DNA of 64,000 bases from the NCBI GenBank assembly GCA_963556145.1, contig OY744471.1, positions 985,590 through 1,049,589 of the forward strand. The letters are read 5' to 3'. Within the stretch, counting starts at the first letter, position 1. Each line of letters begins with the position of its first letter. Below the pieces are notes generated by a model. The model saw nothing but the letters and a program-made list of their open reading frames with translations, ran no database searches and was not told where the DNA came from. A program made the translations under genes and the position numbers. Shown here piece by piece: positions 21,286 through 33,959 of this stretch. The DNA is from Hygrocybe punicea (lineage: Eukaryota > Basidiomycota > Agaricomycetes > Agaricales > Hygrophoraceae).

Positions 21286-23760
21286 GTGTCACCTGCACTC
21301 TATATAGCATTATGTAGCTTTGCATGTTTTCTACAGAGTGCTATGTAATGGTGTATAGCCTGTTGCCCCACCTACATGACCCACTAAATATATATTATTA
21401 TATTCTTTGATTACTTAGGATCCCATTCTGTTATGATAAAAATAATGTATTGATCTATGTATGAGTGTGGGGATTTCTCTCCCCATTATCCCTTCCCACT
21501 GCATCTAACACCTTCACCTCATCATCATCACACCCTTGTTGCCATACTGCCCTCACCATCACCCTTGTCAGTGTCTTCACACAGTGGGGGTAACTAGGCT
21601 CACTCTGTTTTTGCTGCCATCTTTGTGATAGTGGTGGTGTGGTGGTAGCAGGGCTGGCTGCCCAATCCACCCTCCAGTCCTTATTGCTGCACTTCCACTG
21701 GCCCCCTCGTCGGTGTCTTCACTTGGTGGGGTCATTAGGCCCACATCGTTGTTTCCACTGTCTTCACAATAGTGGTGGTGGTGGTGGGGCTGTCACTTCA
21801 GCATCATGTCCAGTTTGCCCAGCTGCCATGGTGCTGGTGCTGGTGCTGGTGCTGGTACTGTTGCCAGTGTCGACACTGTGCACAGGTGTTGGTGCAGGTG
21901 CTAGCATGGCACTGGCACAACCAGGGCTGGGGGGCTGGTGCCTTACCAGTGTTGGTGGTGTGGCCAGTGCCAGTGCTATGTGGTGCCTTGTCATTGCTGT
22001 GAAGTGTAAGCAGGAGGACATGGGTGAAGGGGGTTAGAGTGAGAAGGGAGAGGGGAGGGGAGACCTACCAGATCACACATGTTGATTCAGCTTCCTCAGC
22101 AACCTTGTGACTGCACTAACCACAAGATTCAACCAACCAGTGGGCAGGAACAAGCTCCAGTGCATCTTGGCTCAGTGAAATCACCTCCTCCAAGTCCTGG
22201 GGTTGACCTGACTTGTGGAATCATTTACATAGTGCATATGCGAAGTTTTCGAGGAGGGATCACTTCAATGAATCCAATCCAGTTATTGATGGTCTCAGCC
22301 ATAATGGAACGCTTGCAAACTTCATATGCTTATTTGCAGAGATCATTCATGCCACCAAGAATGCAACCTGCAGCAAGGACACCTCACGCATTTTCAGGAT
22401 GAATCAGAGTGAGAGATATGGAGGAATAGAGATATTAATGGGCTCATTCAGGATGGGATGCAGCTTACAGTTCCACCATGTCTCAGTATAACAAAATTGC
22501 CTCCTCTAGATCCTCACGTCAACCTGATATGTCGAATTGCATATTTAGCGCGTCATTGTCACTGTTGCCCATATTGCTGCTGGTTCATTGTTTGGCATTG
22601 CAGGCTGCACATTGTTGAGCAGTGTTGTCATTGTCATTGTAGTGGGAATGGGAGAGTGGATGTGAGAGGGGGGAGGGAGGAAAATAGAGGGGGCACACCT
22701 CCCTTATTACCATCACCACAGCCACCTGTTGCACATAGCCATTCCCATCACCTGCATTGCTGCACAATCATCATCATGGGTGTGACAGTCACTGGTGGCA
22801 CCAGTGTTGGTGTGCTGGGCCTAGTCCTGTTACTGGCACTGAGACCAGTGTCAATGTCAGCCTCGGTGCTGTGCGTCAGTCCATGTAAACATTAGGACTG
22901 CAGTAGACAAAAGACCATGTATTTCCCCTGACGAGGATGAGTATGGGTGGATGGGTGCTCATGAGGGAAGTTCCAGGGTATGATTTGGCCCTGAGAATGG
23001 TGGTTAGTAAGCGGTAGCCTCAATGAATGATGGTTGGAGTGTTGAAGAACTTACAATGACACCGATGGGCTCATGCCATGTATATGTCAGTCTCCCTTCA
23101 TCTGTCTCGATGGCTTGTCCAGTGATCTTGTCTGCCTAGCCAGCATAGTACTTGATGCACACAATCGACCCTTCCAGATCTGAGGACTTTGCCCAGCCAA
23201 AAAAATCTTACCTGAAACCTAATGCATCAGCAGGACAGCCAAACGACCATGAAATATAGAAATGCTGTGAGTAGTGAATCATATCTTACCATTATCAAGG
23301 GTCTAAAATGCCTGCTGTGCTGCCTCAACAGTGGTATTGACATCTTGGTGGTTGCCTCTGAGACTTTCGTGATCACAGCACCTGTTGCTGGTATGGGAGT
23401 GAACAATGAACAATAGTTTCAATGGAAAGTGACAGTCTACACACTAGGATTGATTACACTACATTTGGCTGGGATTGACACAGTTGCTGGTGGAAGATGG
23501 ACCATGGCCAAACAACCCTAAAGTAAAGACTTAGAGAAAATTCGCTGAGTGCCAGTGTGGAGCTTAGGTTTTTGAGAGCTAGAATAGTATTAGCCTACTT
23601 TACAGAACTATATAGCGGGCAAGTAATGCTCTGGAATATTATGTCTACTATCAAAATTGGTTGATGCTATGAGTTTGCTATGAGTTCACTATGACCGCTA
23701 TGCCTATTATGGAAATTGGCCCAATGCTATGACCCAAAATCAGGTTTTGCTGATGTACTT
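21286..23760. other. Low-complexity, gene-poor DNA
   Basis: Contains GTGGTG runs (21620-21650, 21770-21790) and a (GGTGCT)n tract near 21830-21860. Open frames here follow the simple repeats and have no motif. I see no supported gene. Confidence 0.6.
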
Positions 23761-23919
23761 AGCTACAGAGAACTTATTGTTCCAGCCAGATGGAGTGTAA
23801 TAAACAGTGGGCACCCTTTCCAGCCAGAGACATAGGTAACACAAAATGGCAAAGTGCACTGGGCAAAGCCATGGAGTCATAGCAAGTTCAAGTTGGGCAC
23901 TGATTGAAAACCAGACAGA

Positions 23920-24110
23920 GACAGATAAGGATTTTTTGCAATCAAATAATACGCAGATATCCAGTCACATTTTGAAATTATTTGTGTTGTTATCTCACTT
24001 GTGAAAATAACACAGAAAATAATGTTATCTAAAAGTGGTATTAATACAGAAAATAGTGCATACAGAAATTTCGATTATTTAGGCCTTTATTGTTTTCATT
24101 ATTATGAACA
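23920..24110 (+). repeat. Dispersed AT-rich repeat, copy A
   Basis: Matches the reverse complement of 39430-39610. Shared blocks are GGATTTTTTG, ATCCAGTCACATTT, GAAAATAATGTTATCTAAA, CATACAGAAA and GGCCTTTATTGTTT. Identity is high by eye. Possibly part of an unclassified mobile element. Confidence 0.7.
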
Positions 24111-24154
24111 CATATTCAGAAAAGAGAAAATGACCCAAATCTTTAGGATTTCTA

Positions 24155-24490
24155 GACCGATGTTATGTGAATGTTTGTTTTACCAAGAATTACCGGAGTT
24201 GACTTTGTTCAGGTACCTTCTTGTTGTTCGTGGGTTTCTAATATTTAAATAACCTAACAGGAAGGGGTTTGTGAGTATATATACTATATGAATCAATAGA
24301 ATGTAATAGTGAGGTCTCTTCAATTAAGAATTGAGACTTTGAGTAGGGATGAATAGCAATTGGGTGTGTGATGTACTGAAAATACTAATATTCACTACTG
24401 GAATATAAAAATATGAACTAATGAATACTGATAACAATATTCACCAGTTGAATATGGACAGTTTTGGCTACAGGGCCTATTCAATCAAGA
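24155..24490 (-). repeat. Dispersed repeat (LTR-3'-end-like), copy B
   Basis: Inverted copy of 15795-16139, including the terminal TTCACATAACA (on the minus strand, near 24160). It directly follows the repeat at 23920-24110. Confidence 0.7.
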
Positions 24491-25187
24491 GTATCTCTGG
24501 GTATTATAATATCTGACTTAAATCCGAAGCTTCAAACGCACATTGGCTACTAGTTCAGGGATATCTTTAATACCTTTTGAATACTCTGTTTTGTTTAGGA
24601 TGAAACCTTAACCTTAAAAGTGTATCTAGCTGACTAATGCTGGCTAATGAATTGATTGGACTGAGTGAACTGGGTGAATTCTCCTTGATGACAAGGGGAA
24701 CTCAGAGAATGATAGAATAAGAGTGAACTAGACTGGATTGCAAGCACTAGCTACTACAATGAGTAACTACTACATCAGCAAAACCTGGGGCTCAAATTAG
24801 AACTAGGTAGCGTTGTCATAGGTGCCATAGCATTCATAGCGCCATAGGAATCTCCCCCCTCACGTAATGCTCTATAGAACACCTTGTCACCTACATAGGA
24901 CTTTATAGATTCATACCAAAGCTAGCAAGGGCTCGACAACACTGTGCCATAGCTACGTAGCACTGCATAGCAAGTCTATAGCATATGCAATGTCCAATTT
25001 TGGGTAGGTATCAGGCAGATCTGACCCTCGATGCACTCAGGCTCTCCCAGGCAATTGGTATCAGAATCAATTGATTTCACGATCTACGTATGATGAAAGT
25101 ATAAGCGTATAGGATGGAAAGGATGAAAGACGGCCAGCGCTGCAATGGGGAACCTAAATAGCAATGGAAAGAGTGCGAAGCAGTGAA
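24491..25187. other. Intergenic; contains the left inverted end of the 13-kb candidate element
   Basis: No gene seen. TACTACATCAGCAAAACCTG starts at 24762. It is followed by CATAGC-rich subterminal sequence to about 24980. Confidence 0.5.
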
Positions 25188-28100
25188 CTAATCAAGAGAG
25201 TCAATATATTGTGCCGAAGCACACCACTTGGTCCAGGACCAACTCAAGGTCATCATCTTTTTCCGTCTTGCTGCCAGTACGAAGTCTACTGTATATATCA
25301 GAAAACTGTGCTGAGGAAGAGAGAATGGAACAGCACTCAACGCAGCCATCTCAGCCCAGGATTGACGAGCGGCACAGAATTTTTTCCAATGGTAGGGATC
25401 ACACTGCATCTTGTCAATTAGGTTGATGATCCCATAGTAGGTGCTAGCGTAAACAGGGCCAGAGAATTCATGTTCCTCGTCCCAGTAGCCTTGATCATAA
25501 GCACGCAAGCAACATTTAATCTGTAAGTCAGTTGAGCAATCTGTCAGGTCACTCCTATGAGCGTACAAACCACTGTAGCAACCAGGGCAACACGTTTCAC
25601 AGGAACCTCCTTCTCGAATATCTCTGGAAACAGCGACGCCAATTTGCCCGGTCCATAGAAGCTCAAACACAAGTCGATGATGGCTGAATGCATCAAGTTG
25701 TCAGTGCAGCCCTGGGGAACTAGTGTCAAGTAAGATAGAATAGGGACAAGTCGGGATACTGCACCTGATCGTCCAAACGCACACCACGGAGAAACTTTCC
25801 ACCTTTCAAGAGGTCCTTGATGTTGTTGGCAATCACGGCCATAAACTCCCGCTGGCCATGTATTTCTTCATCAGGAAAGATGCGATAGTGGTGCTCGACA
25901 ATTGCTTTGGCCCTTGCCTTGATTTCACCACGGAAAGTTGATCGATCGGCAAGCAACTATGATCTAGAATGAGCGGCGGCCTGTATGACAAAATGACACG
26001 TACATAGTGAACCATGCCTGATTCGTATTCAGGCCAGTATCCTGTATGACGCATATAATCAGCAGTTAAGAGTGAATTCAGGATCAAGAAAACATACCAG
26101 GCTCGACAAGGCCTTCATCGCTTTCGTGTTCGGATAAGGCGTCACGGACGCAATCTGCTGCAGCCTTTTGGTGATCAGGATTCGATGGGATTGGGAATGC
26201 ACACTCCATCGCCATCCAAACGCGAAACCTCTTCTTGGCAGACTTGAGGACCCCTCCACATAGGCGGATAGAACCGGAATCTCTTTGGATTGCTCGTTGT
26301 TCTTGAGTAGGCACGTTGAGAGTGACGCCTTGCTCTGTTCCGATTTGTGGTTCTCGTATCGCTGTCGTTCTCCATGTCTTCATCAATTGATTCGTGACCT
26401 GTCACAGATGGTCGAGCCGATTGTCGAATTTCTCGAAGACGTGCAGGATCAGGGGGTTTTGGCACTCGATTCCGTTGATGGAAACTAGCAACAACGTCAT
26501 ATACGTCGTCTTCCTGATCATCCTGTGCATACATGACTTTACTAATGAGGCATGCAGATAAGGAGCTCACTTACATTTGCTGCTTCCAGTTCTGTGTGTT
26601 CTATTCAAGCAAGAAAATAATCCAAACCTCGTCATGCTCAAATCAGGGTGCTCACCTTGTGCATGCCCTTGCCTCTGTGATTCTATGTCCAGCAGTGGTC
26701 AGTATATCATCGAGGTGATGTAGGGCAGATACAGTATGTTCTACGACATTGGAATCCCTTAATGAATCTTCGGCGATGCATTCATCCTCGGATGGAGACT
26801 GATCAAATCCTGGTTCTAAAGGGAAGAATATCACTCAATAGAATCTGAGAAAGCATCTGTGCTCACCGAGAAATACGTCATTGGTCATGTTGCCTGGATT
26901 CTGGGAAACATTCGTCTGCTGGTTGATGAAGGCAGGGGATCTGTGAATCCGGTCATAAGTGTCATGAGATCGGTTGTAAGAGTCATGAGGTTGGTCGTAA
27001 GAGTCATGAGGTTGGCCGTAAGAATCATGAGGTTGGTCGTAAGAGTCATGAGGTTGGTCGTAAGAGTCATTGACTTGGTCACAAGAGGCATTAATATTGT
27101 CATGGGAATCGCGTCGGTCAAAGTGTACAGGTAATGGTCGTGTGTGATGTTGTGCGACAGTTGCTTCTTGACTCCTCACTGAAGCAATGCCGGCATTCCG
27201 TTCGGCAGCTGGATCATCTTCTCGTTGACGTGATGCCGTGCTAACATGAACTTGGAATTGGGACATAGTCAGAGCTGAATTCCTGAAGTTTTGACCTCCA
27301 TACCTGATTCCTGCAGAAGCCGAGGATCAATGACTGCAGCCAACCTGATGTACAAAATCAATCAAATGATCAGCATCGACAATAAGATCTACCCACACTT
27401 GAGTAACACTTGAATAAGATTGATCAATGGTAGCGGGAGTTGGAGTCAAGACATCGTTCTGCCCGGGCTGGGCTGGCTCATTTTGAGCAGTCCCAACACG
27501 ACCAGAATGCATACGTGGCATATGAGCTGGGTCAACAGAAGTGAGGCGAGACGAAGGAAATTGTGAAATGATGTGAGACCGATCAACTGGACGAGAAGTA
27601 GAAGCGGGAGGCATTCTGAATCTGAAGCGGGGGGTTGACTGTTGCAAGACTGGCTCAGAACCAGGCGGGACAATATGGACCGGCTGTTGAGTAGGTGCAG
27701 GTATCGGAAGCAATGCAGCTGGTGCAACCGGCAGGGTACTCTCCTGAATATGGAGATTAATACAGATACATTGCGACAAAGTGTTCACAAGTACAAACCT
27801 TGCCAACACGACGCTTCTTCGTCTTTGACTGCGAAGGAGCCATCGGGTTTGGAGGAGTCAATTCCGGGATGTTGTCAAGTTGACCACCCTTGCGCTTTCT
27901 GGTCCCTTTAACTACAGCCTCAGACATGTTTTGCAGGTGCTCTAAGCCACCTTTGCCTTTCATTGGCCGAATGGAACAACGTAATTGACCCTCGTTTTCT
28001 ACACAGGAAAGGTTATACTGACTGCCTCAAGTGGATTCTGGACAGACCTTTATCCTGTGAAACCTCAGTAGGGGATACATGTTTGGGAGCAGGACCTTGG

Positions 28101-28213
28101 CCTTTCTGAGTCGTGTAATTCTCAGATTCATGATCAGTGGCCTGTGGCACAACGGTCATGATCGGACGGGCGCCAATGCGGTGATGGGGCGCAGAACTGT
28201 TTACAAGAGGCAT
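25188..28213 (-). CDS. DUF6532-type protein, multi-exon
   Basis: Starts MPLVNSSAPHHRIG at 28213. Its disordered N-terminal half is in exons at about 28213-28050, 27995-27800 (KGTRKRKGGQLDNIP, basic), 27745-27360 (Pro/Ser/Gln-rich) and 27266-26885 (with a heptapeptide repeat). Later exons (about 26834-26660 and 26520-26100) are acidic or Arg-rich. The conserved C-terminal part is read in pieces. LADRSTFRGEIKARAKAIVEHHY is at 25956-25880. NNIKDLLKGGKFLRGVRLDDQ is near 25830-25765. HSAIIDLCLSFYG with FPEIFEKEVPVKRVALVATVV runs from 25695 to 25570. The final part carries CCLRAYDQGYWDEEHEFSG and YYGIINLIDKMQCDPYH. This order fits the DUF6532 domain, common in agaricomycetes, with no known function. 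Exon limits are approximate; the C-terminal exon border near 25300 is uncertain. Confidence 0.65.
26930..27075 (-). repeat. In-frame 21-bp repeat encoding SYDQPHD heptads
   Basis: Six or so units of 21 bp inside the DUF6532 gene encode DSYDQPH and variants (SYGQPHD, SYNRSHD, TYDRIH). The period is a multiple of three and substitutions keep Tyr and His, so selection for the peptide is plausible. Confidence 0.85.
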
Positions 28214-29037
28214 TGCTGGTGGTGTTTGGGTACTGGTTGACAGGTGTGAGTGATAGAAAAAGGGCAAAGAGAGCTGGGGCAGGCGGAGATGGTGAATTTA
28301 TAGGCTGACAACTGCGGCATATTTCTAGTTAAGCGATGGAATTTTCTGGAGAATTTTTTGCCCTTACCAATTGCGTACCAGACAAGGATACATAACGAAC
28401 GATGACAATGACGTGCCTTGAAAATTTTCTATTTCGCCATATTGGTTTCATCTAAACCATTGGTAAATTGAAGTCAACAATATAGCACCGGATAAATGAC
28501 ATAGCCAAGCTTACGAAATGGACAGCAAATGTATTGCTTGACGGCAACCTGGTCAAGGGCTGCCAGAGCAGTTAATTTCGGAATCAGTTGATGGGTCCAT
28601 GCCGCCAATTGATTAAATGTCAGATACATATTATGTGATAGGTCGGCGGACGGCCATATACACATGGTGGAGCGCAAAGGCTATAGGGCAAGGGGGCTAA
28701 ATTGCTGGGTTAGGAACTTGAAAGGGAAGGTGCGAGAAGGGGCAGGTGGATCGAAGGCAACAGAAATAAAGAACACAGCACCAAAAATAGACGGTGTCAG
28801 GTGAGAAGTCGAGAATGGGCAAGCAAGTGAGTGTCATATTTTTTTGGCATAATAGTCTGGCCAAAAATGATTAAAATCAATGCTGAGCGAATCAGACGGA
28901 AATATTCTTACCGACAATAACAATACATAACGCTGTCAGAAGCAATGGGATGCAAGAAATGAAAACAGATGGATAAAGTATATTCACGAAAAAGGATAGA
29001 AAGGCAGAGATATTAGTCCAAGTATATCACCAGCTGG
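28214..29037. other. Intergenic between the DUF6532 and Ser/Pro-rich genes
   Basis: AT-rich. A short minus-strand frame at 28474-28677 (LTFNQLAAWTHQLIPKLTAL) could be an exon but has no supported junctions. Otherwise nothing seen. Confidence 0.4.
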
Positions 29038-29916
29038 TCACCATCTAACGTGTTCACATAATGCGCAGCTAACATTTGGGATCAATGGGCTGTGAAGGGC
29101 AAAGATAATCCACTGGCACTCACCTCCATCTGAATGGACCGGTATGGCTCGAGTCGACAATAGTTCCTCATGCCTACTTTTAGTTATCACCCAATTGATG
29201 TGCGACACATGAATATCTGCCGCAGATAGCCTTTTATCAGCCAACTTTGCTTTCATGTTGCAGAGTTTCATATACAACTGTGCCTCCCATAGTTGGGCAT
29301 GAGCTAGATTACGTTTTAGCGTCAATGTTTTCTTCTTCATAGCCGCAGCATCTGATAAACGGACAGCATGCTCTCGGTCGATGGGAAGAGGGATGGACTG
29401 TATTGAGTAAAGTAAGCATGTGTGAATTTCTTCAGGTCTATGACATACCGATAGGATTTTTTCAAGGTGACTCAAGTCGTCTAAATCCTCATCTTCCGAT
29501 AGAAGGATGGCTGTGCCATGGGAGATGAGAGAACCCGTAGTGCTGCTTGGTGATGCAGAATGGACAGGCAAGGGAGATGGTGAGGGAGATGGCAAGTGGG
29601 TGGATGTGGGAGAAGAGCAGCTCGGTGAGAAATGTGGCGAAATCAGAAGATTTTGGCTTTGAAAAGGATCAGAATGGGGTGAGGAGCCGGAGATGGATGA
29701 ACCAGAGAGGAACTTCAGGGATGAGTTGCAGTTCACAAAAGTTGAGGAGTTGGGGCTATCAGGATGCGGACTCGCCGGAGAGTCGACATGAGAGTCATGG
29801 GAAAGTCCAGGACTGGATCCAGGGACTGAGCTTGACTCAGAAAGTGGTACAATGGGCGATGAATGCACCCTTGGATGAGTTGGGAAAAGTGAGCGCATCA
29901 GAGGGCAGTGTATCAA
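29038..29916 (-). CDS. Ser/Pro-rich hypothetical protein with helical C-terminus
   Basis: Open for 292 codons from 29916, with a probable small intron near 29450-29400. The first half is Ser/Pro-rich and low-complexity (SPSPSPLPVHSASPS). Then come an acidic LLSEDEDLDDLSHLEKIL segment and a helical region with KLADKRLSAADIHVSHINW. A C-terminal LADK-type helix followed by an SHINWVI-like motif recalls unnamed agaricomycete proteins found near transposons. It is divergent from the Plavaka transposase, the starts being about 90 bp apart, so it could be the element's second gene. Function unknown. Confidence 0.5.
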   Translation of the reverse strand: MIHCPLMRSLFPTHPRVHSSPIVPLSESSSVPGSSPGLSHDSHVDSPASPHPDSPNSSTFVNCNSSLKFLSGSSISGSSPHSDPFQSQNLLISPHFSPSCSSPTSTHLPSPSPSPLPVHSASPSSTTGSLISHGTAILLSEDEDLDDLSHLEKILSVCHRPEEIHTCLLYSIQSIPLPIDREHAVRLSDAAAMKKKTLTLKRNLAHAQLWEAQLYMKLCNMKAKLADKRLSAADIHVSHINWVITKSRHEELLSTRAIPVHSDGGECQWIIFALHSPLIPNVSCALCEHVRW

Positions 29917-30008
29917 CGTTCAAGGTTGATTTGTCATGTGATCAAACTCACGAATTTTTTCCAAGTTCCTAGCCCGGGCCGGCAGTGCCAGTCTCAAACC
30001 GCTGCACG

Positions 30009-32424
30009 ATGCCTCATTGCCCCAAGTGTGGTTGCAAATTTCACACTGAATTCCAGGTTACACGACATCTCAGCCAGCCGTTCTCCCTATGTGCAAGGGT
30101 TGAACGCACCACCGGTGACAAGCCCATCAGAATCCATTGGCTAGCGGCGCCAAATGCTAACCAAGACGATCAGCTGCAAGAGACACAGTCTTACGAGGAA
30201 GTTGAATACCCCATGCCGGATAACATATTTGAATCAAACACCAGCCCACCGACCTTGGATCAATCAGAAGCATGCACACATACACCAAATTCTCAGGCTG
30301 CTAGCCCATCTGATTCATATGTTCGACAAGAATTTATCGGTGCAGCGAAAACATATGGCCAGGGATTGACTTTCATGGATAAATTTCATGCTGATGTCCA
30401 TTCTCACAAGCGCCAAGACAACGTCTTCTACCCATTTGCGTCTCGGCAAGATTGGGAACTTGGCTTTTTCCTGCTCTCATCTGGCATGAGTATGGCGAAG
30501 ATTGATCAATTCCTAGGTCTTGAAATGGTACGTACTACATTCTAATGTGTTGGTGCGATGCTTCATCATTTCCAACAGATAAAACAACTTCCACTGTCAT
30601 TCCGGACTGCAACAGACTTGCGAGGTCGCGCTGAGTTATTACCGAAAGGTCCTACATGGCGGGCAAAGCCTTGGAGCACATCACATCCAACGAAACGCCC
30701 CCTCACCCTCTACTACCGAGACCCAATCGATTGCGTGCAATCACTGTTCAATTCACCACTGCTTGCTGGCCAAATCGAATTCAGACCATATCGACTGTTC
30801 AAGGATGCTCAAAAATCAGTGCGTGCATATACTGAATGGCTGTCAGGGGATGCGGCTTGGAACATGCAGGTGAGACGGTCCATCCATGGTTGTCTCTGTT
30901 TAAACTCGCCTGACAGAGCCAAATACCCACTGGTGCTACGCTTCTTGGGACAATTCTCTCATCTGACAAGACAACAATATCTGCAATGGTCGGCGACCGT
31001 TCTGCTCACCCTCTTCTCATCAGCCTTGCCAACATCAAGATGTCACATCGCAGCAAAAGCTCCCATCACGCATTTCTGTTGCTTGCACTCCTCCCGATCC
31101 CAAAGTTTATTGAGCGAGACAAGAAAGTGCGAGGCGTTCTGGAAAATCGCCTTATTCACGAATGTCTCGACTATATTCTATCACCGCTGAAGACAGCTGC
31201 AAAGATGGGTGTCATGATGGACGATCCTCGTGGCTTCTCTCGCTATTCTTTCACGCCACTTGCAGGATATATCGCTGATACCCCCGAGGCTGCAATGATG
31301 GCAGCCGTTGCCCCCAAAGCATCATATCTCACCTTGGCGACATATAAACAATTCGGTGACCCTTTTCGACATGAACCATGGACTGCTTCCACCACACTTG
31401 CACAGATCCATGCCGTTTCATCCAAGATCGATCCCATACATGACATCAAAGGTTATATCAAAGCAGCCAAGGAATTTCGGCTGAATGGCATGCACCTGCC
31501 TTTTTGGAGAGATTGGCCTCTTGTGGACTTGCCCGTTATTTTCCCGCCCGAAGTTCTTCACCATTTCCACAAATTCTTCTGGGATCACAAGATGCGTTGG
31601 TGCATCAATGTCCTTGGTGGTGACGAGATTGACTTTCTATAGGATGACTCCAGAAGCTGTTGCCACCGCATTTTCCCTTCCTGATCTCATTCCGGCTCTT
31701 TCATACTTCTTCGTGTGCCTTAAACAGGGCAATAACTCAGTTTATTCTATTGGAGGTCACCGCTGTGGTGTGGCTCAAGCCGTGTTTCCCTTTGAGAAGC
31801 TGGAGGTGTGGACAGGTGTCTGGCTGCAGTCGAGAGATTACCATCATCCGGAGGTCATTCTCCCATCCGAGAAACTGAATGCACTCCCTCCTAACAAAGA
31901 TTGGCCAGTTGGACGCTACGACACAGCCATAGCAAATACAGACCCTCATTTTGTCTGGCCAAAGAGTGGACTTGCCGGTATGTTCTCCTCACCCATTAAA
32001 AGCACGCCTTTCACAAATTTCAATGTGCAAATCAGGGCATTCAGTGGTACAACTACGTCTCATCTTTCAAGCTGTTCCTTGTATCAAAACTCAGAAGCAC
32101 ACAATTTTTGACTCCTTTTTTGCATATGTGCAGCGCTTTGATATTGTACAGCAGAGCTGTAGTGCTCCGAATTCAACATCATGTCATGGTCCTGATCCCA
32201 CTACGAATATGTTCATCCTTCAACACAGCACCCGGTCCAATGGTATGCAGATGGGAGATATAATTCAGCTTTCTAGTTTGCGTGCTGCTGTTGACCTTGT
32301 TCCTTGCTTTCAGAAAGCTGCTGATGAACGACTGACAAAGGAGACCAGCCTTGAATATAGTCCAACATTTTTTTTGAATGATACTTTTACAAAACAGCTG
32401 TATTTTGCTCTGTCAAACCAATAG
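30009..32424 (+). pseudogene. Plavaka-type (CACTA-related) transposase with a frameshift
   Basis: Starts MPHCPKCGCKFHTEFQVTRH, a C2H2 zinc finger typical of Plavaka N-termini. Exon 1 is 30009-30527 (FASRQDWELGFFLLSSGMS), exon 2 is 30579-30869 (LYYRDPIDCVQSLFNSP) and exon 3 starts at 30917 (GATLLGTILSSDKTTIS, AHPLLISLANI, LLALLPIP). Further on are PLAGYIADTPE, a region ending GGDEID at about 31635, then in another frame RMTPEAVATAF, WPVGRYDTAIAN, VWPKSGLAG, GHSVVQLRLIF and a last segment at 32130-32424 (YVQRFDIVQ, GDIIQLSSLRAAVDLVP). The order matches family members end to end. After GGDEID one extra T in a TTT run throws the frame into a TAG, so this copy is probably inactive. Confidence 0.8.
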
Positions 32425-33244
32425 CACCTTTTTCCTTTCATCCACTTAATTTGATGATATCCGTGAGGCCATCATGAAGAATATGCAGCCTAGCTCTGAC
32501 TCAGAGGTAATATCACCCAAATGCAATCTGAAAGGAGAGAGCAGCCAAAGGTAACATCATATGAAGCAATTTGCACAGACAGGTCATGATGCTGGTTGGC
32601 ATGTGAGGCAATATGTGCTTGGTTTATCACCCACTTAGCTCTGAGGCAAGTTTGCTGGTGGATAAGGCGAGGGGAGGGATAAATAATGGTTCCCAGCCCT
32701 GAATGAGCAGTGAGAACAGGTCAGTACATTGGGGAAAAAGTGGGTGGGGGTTGGGTACTCACCTCTGCCCTTGGGGCCCCCCAGCATTCCACCATAAATA
32801 TAGACAATTGAGACATCATCTATGATGTCTCCATCATCTTTCTTGTGATTTTCACAGTCCCAGTCGGTTGCAGCATTGAGTTGTGCAGGGGCAGCAGCAA
32901 AGGTGGTGGCAGCAGCAATATCTCATCATTGATGACACCATTGACAATGCAATTGCCGTGGGCAACCCTTGATGTTGCTGTTGCCATCTTCATTGCTGTG
33001 TGCCTGGTCCGCTGCCAGTTTTGAAGTTCGAGGCATTTATCAAAAATGTCGGGGGCACTCCTGTGCAGTTTTAAGGGGCAGTCTTGGTACAAATTATTCT
33101 CATTGTCACCATCATCATCATTCCCATCATTACTGGGGTGGTGAGAAGTGGGAGTGTGGCGAAATGGGGTGAAGGTAGTGAAAAGCTACAACAACGTGTT
33201 GTCAGTCACATGAGCAAAGCTAAGCAGGGCCAGGGAGGCACACA
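32425..33244. other. Intergenic; 3' flank of the transposase
   Basis: Small open frames with CATCAT and AGCAGC simple runs (32890-32930, 33105-33130). No supported gene. Confidence 0.5.
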
Positions 33245-33912
33245 AGAGGTGAGGGTACTTGAGGGAGTTCAGCTGATACATGAGTTGAATAGCATTTGTC
33301 CTGCATGAGGTGAGGGTAATTGAGGGAGTCCAGCTGATGCATGAGTTGAATAGCATTTGTCCTGTGTGAGGTGAGGGTAATTGAGGGAGTCCAGCTGATG
33401 CATGAGTTGAATAGCATTTGTCCTGTGTGAGGTGAGGGTAATTGAGGGAGTCCAGCTGATGCATGAGTTGAATAGCATTTGTCCTGTGTGAGGTGAGGGT
33501 AATTGAGGGAGTCCAGCTGATGCATGAGTTGAATAGCATTTGTCCTGCGTGACTGTTGATGGAACGATGAGCAAAGCTCAGCAGGTCCAGTGAGGCACAC
33601 AAGAGGTGAGGGTAATTGAGGGAGTCCAGCTGACGCATGAGTTGAATAGCATTTGTCCTGCATGAGGTGAGGGTAATTGAGGGAGTCCAGCTGACACATG
33701 AGTTGAATAGCATTTGTCCTGCATGAGGTGAGGGTAATTGAGGGAGTCCAGCTGACACATGAGTTGAATAGCATTTGTCCTGCATGAGCTGATGGTAATT
33801 GAGGGAGTCCAGTTGATGCATGAGTTGAATAGCATTTGTCCTGCGTGAGGTGAGGGTAATTGACAGAGTCCAGCTGATGCATGAGTTGAATAGCATTTGT
33901 CCTGCGTGACTG
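33245..33912. repeat. 61-bp minisatellite in two blocks, about ten units
   Basis: The unit starts GGTGAGGGTAATTGAGGGAG and ends GAATAGCATTTGTCCTG. Starts at 33309, 33370, 33431 and 33492 are exactly 61 bp apart, and five more units run from about 33605 to 33905. Each block ends with GACTGTTGATGGAAC and AATGAGCAAAGCT, so the array has a higher-order unit of five repeats plus a spacer. The long minus-strand frames over this array are artefacts of repetition. Confidence 0.9.
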
Positions 33913-33959
33913 TTGATGGAACAATGAGCAAAGCTAAGCCGGTCCGGTGAGGCACAAAA

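Larger units (their letters stand above)
20535..23762. mobile_element. Candidate 3.2-kb element with inverted TACATCAGCAAA ends
   Basis: TACATCAGCAAACCCTG at 20537 faces CAGGTTTTGCTGATGTA ending near 23758. Both ends carry subterminal CATAGC/GCTATG repeats. The same end sequence bounds a second, larger segment at 24.76-38.0 kb. No transposase is visible inside, so this would be non-autonomous. Target duplications are not clear. The hAT-like element at 20640-21277 is inserted in it. Confidence 0.5.

Noticed and set aside
26930..27075. Possible CRISPR-like or minisatellite array
   Set aside because: Units are 21 bp without spacers and encode a peptide repeat in the DUF6532 gene.
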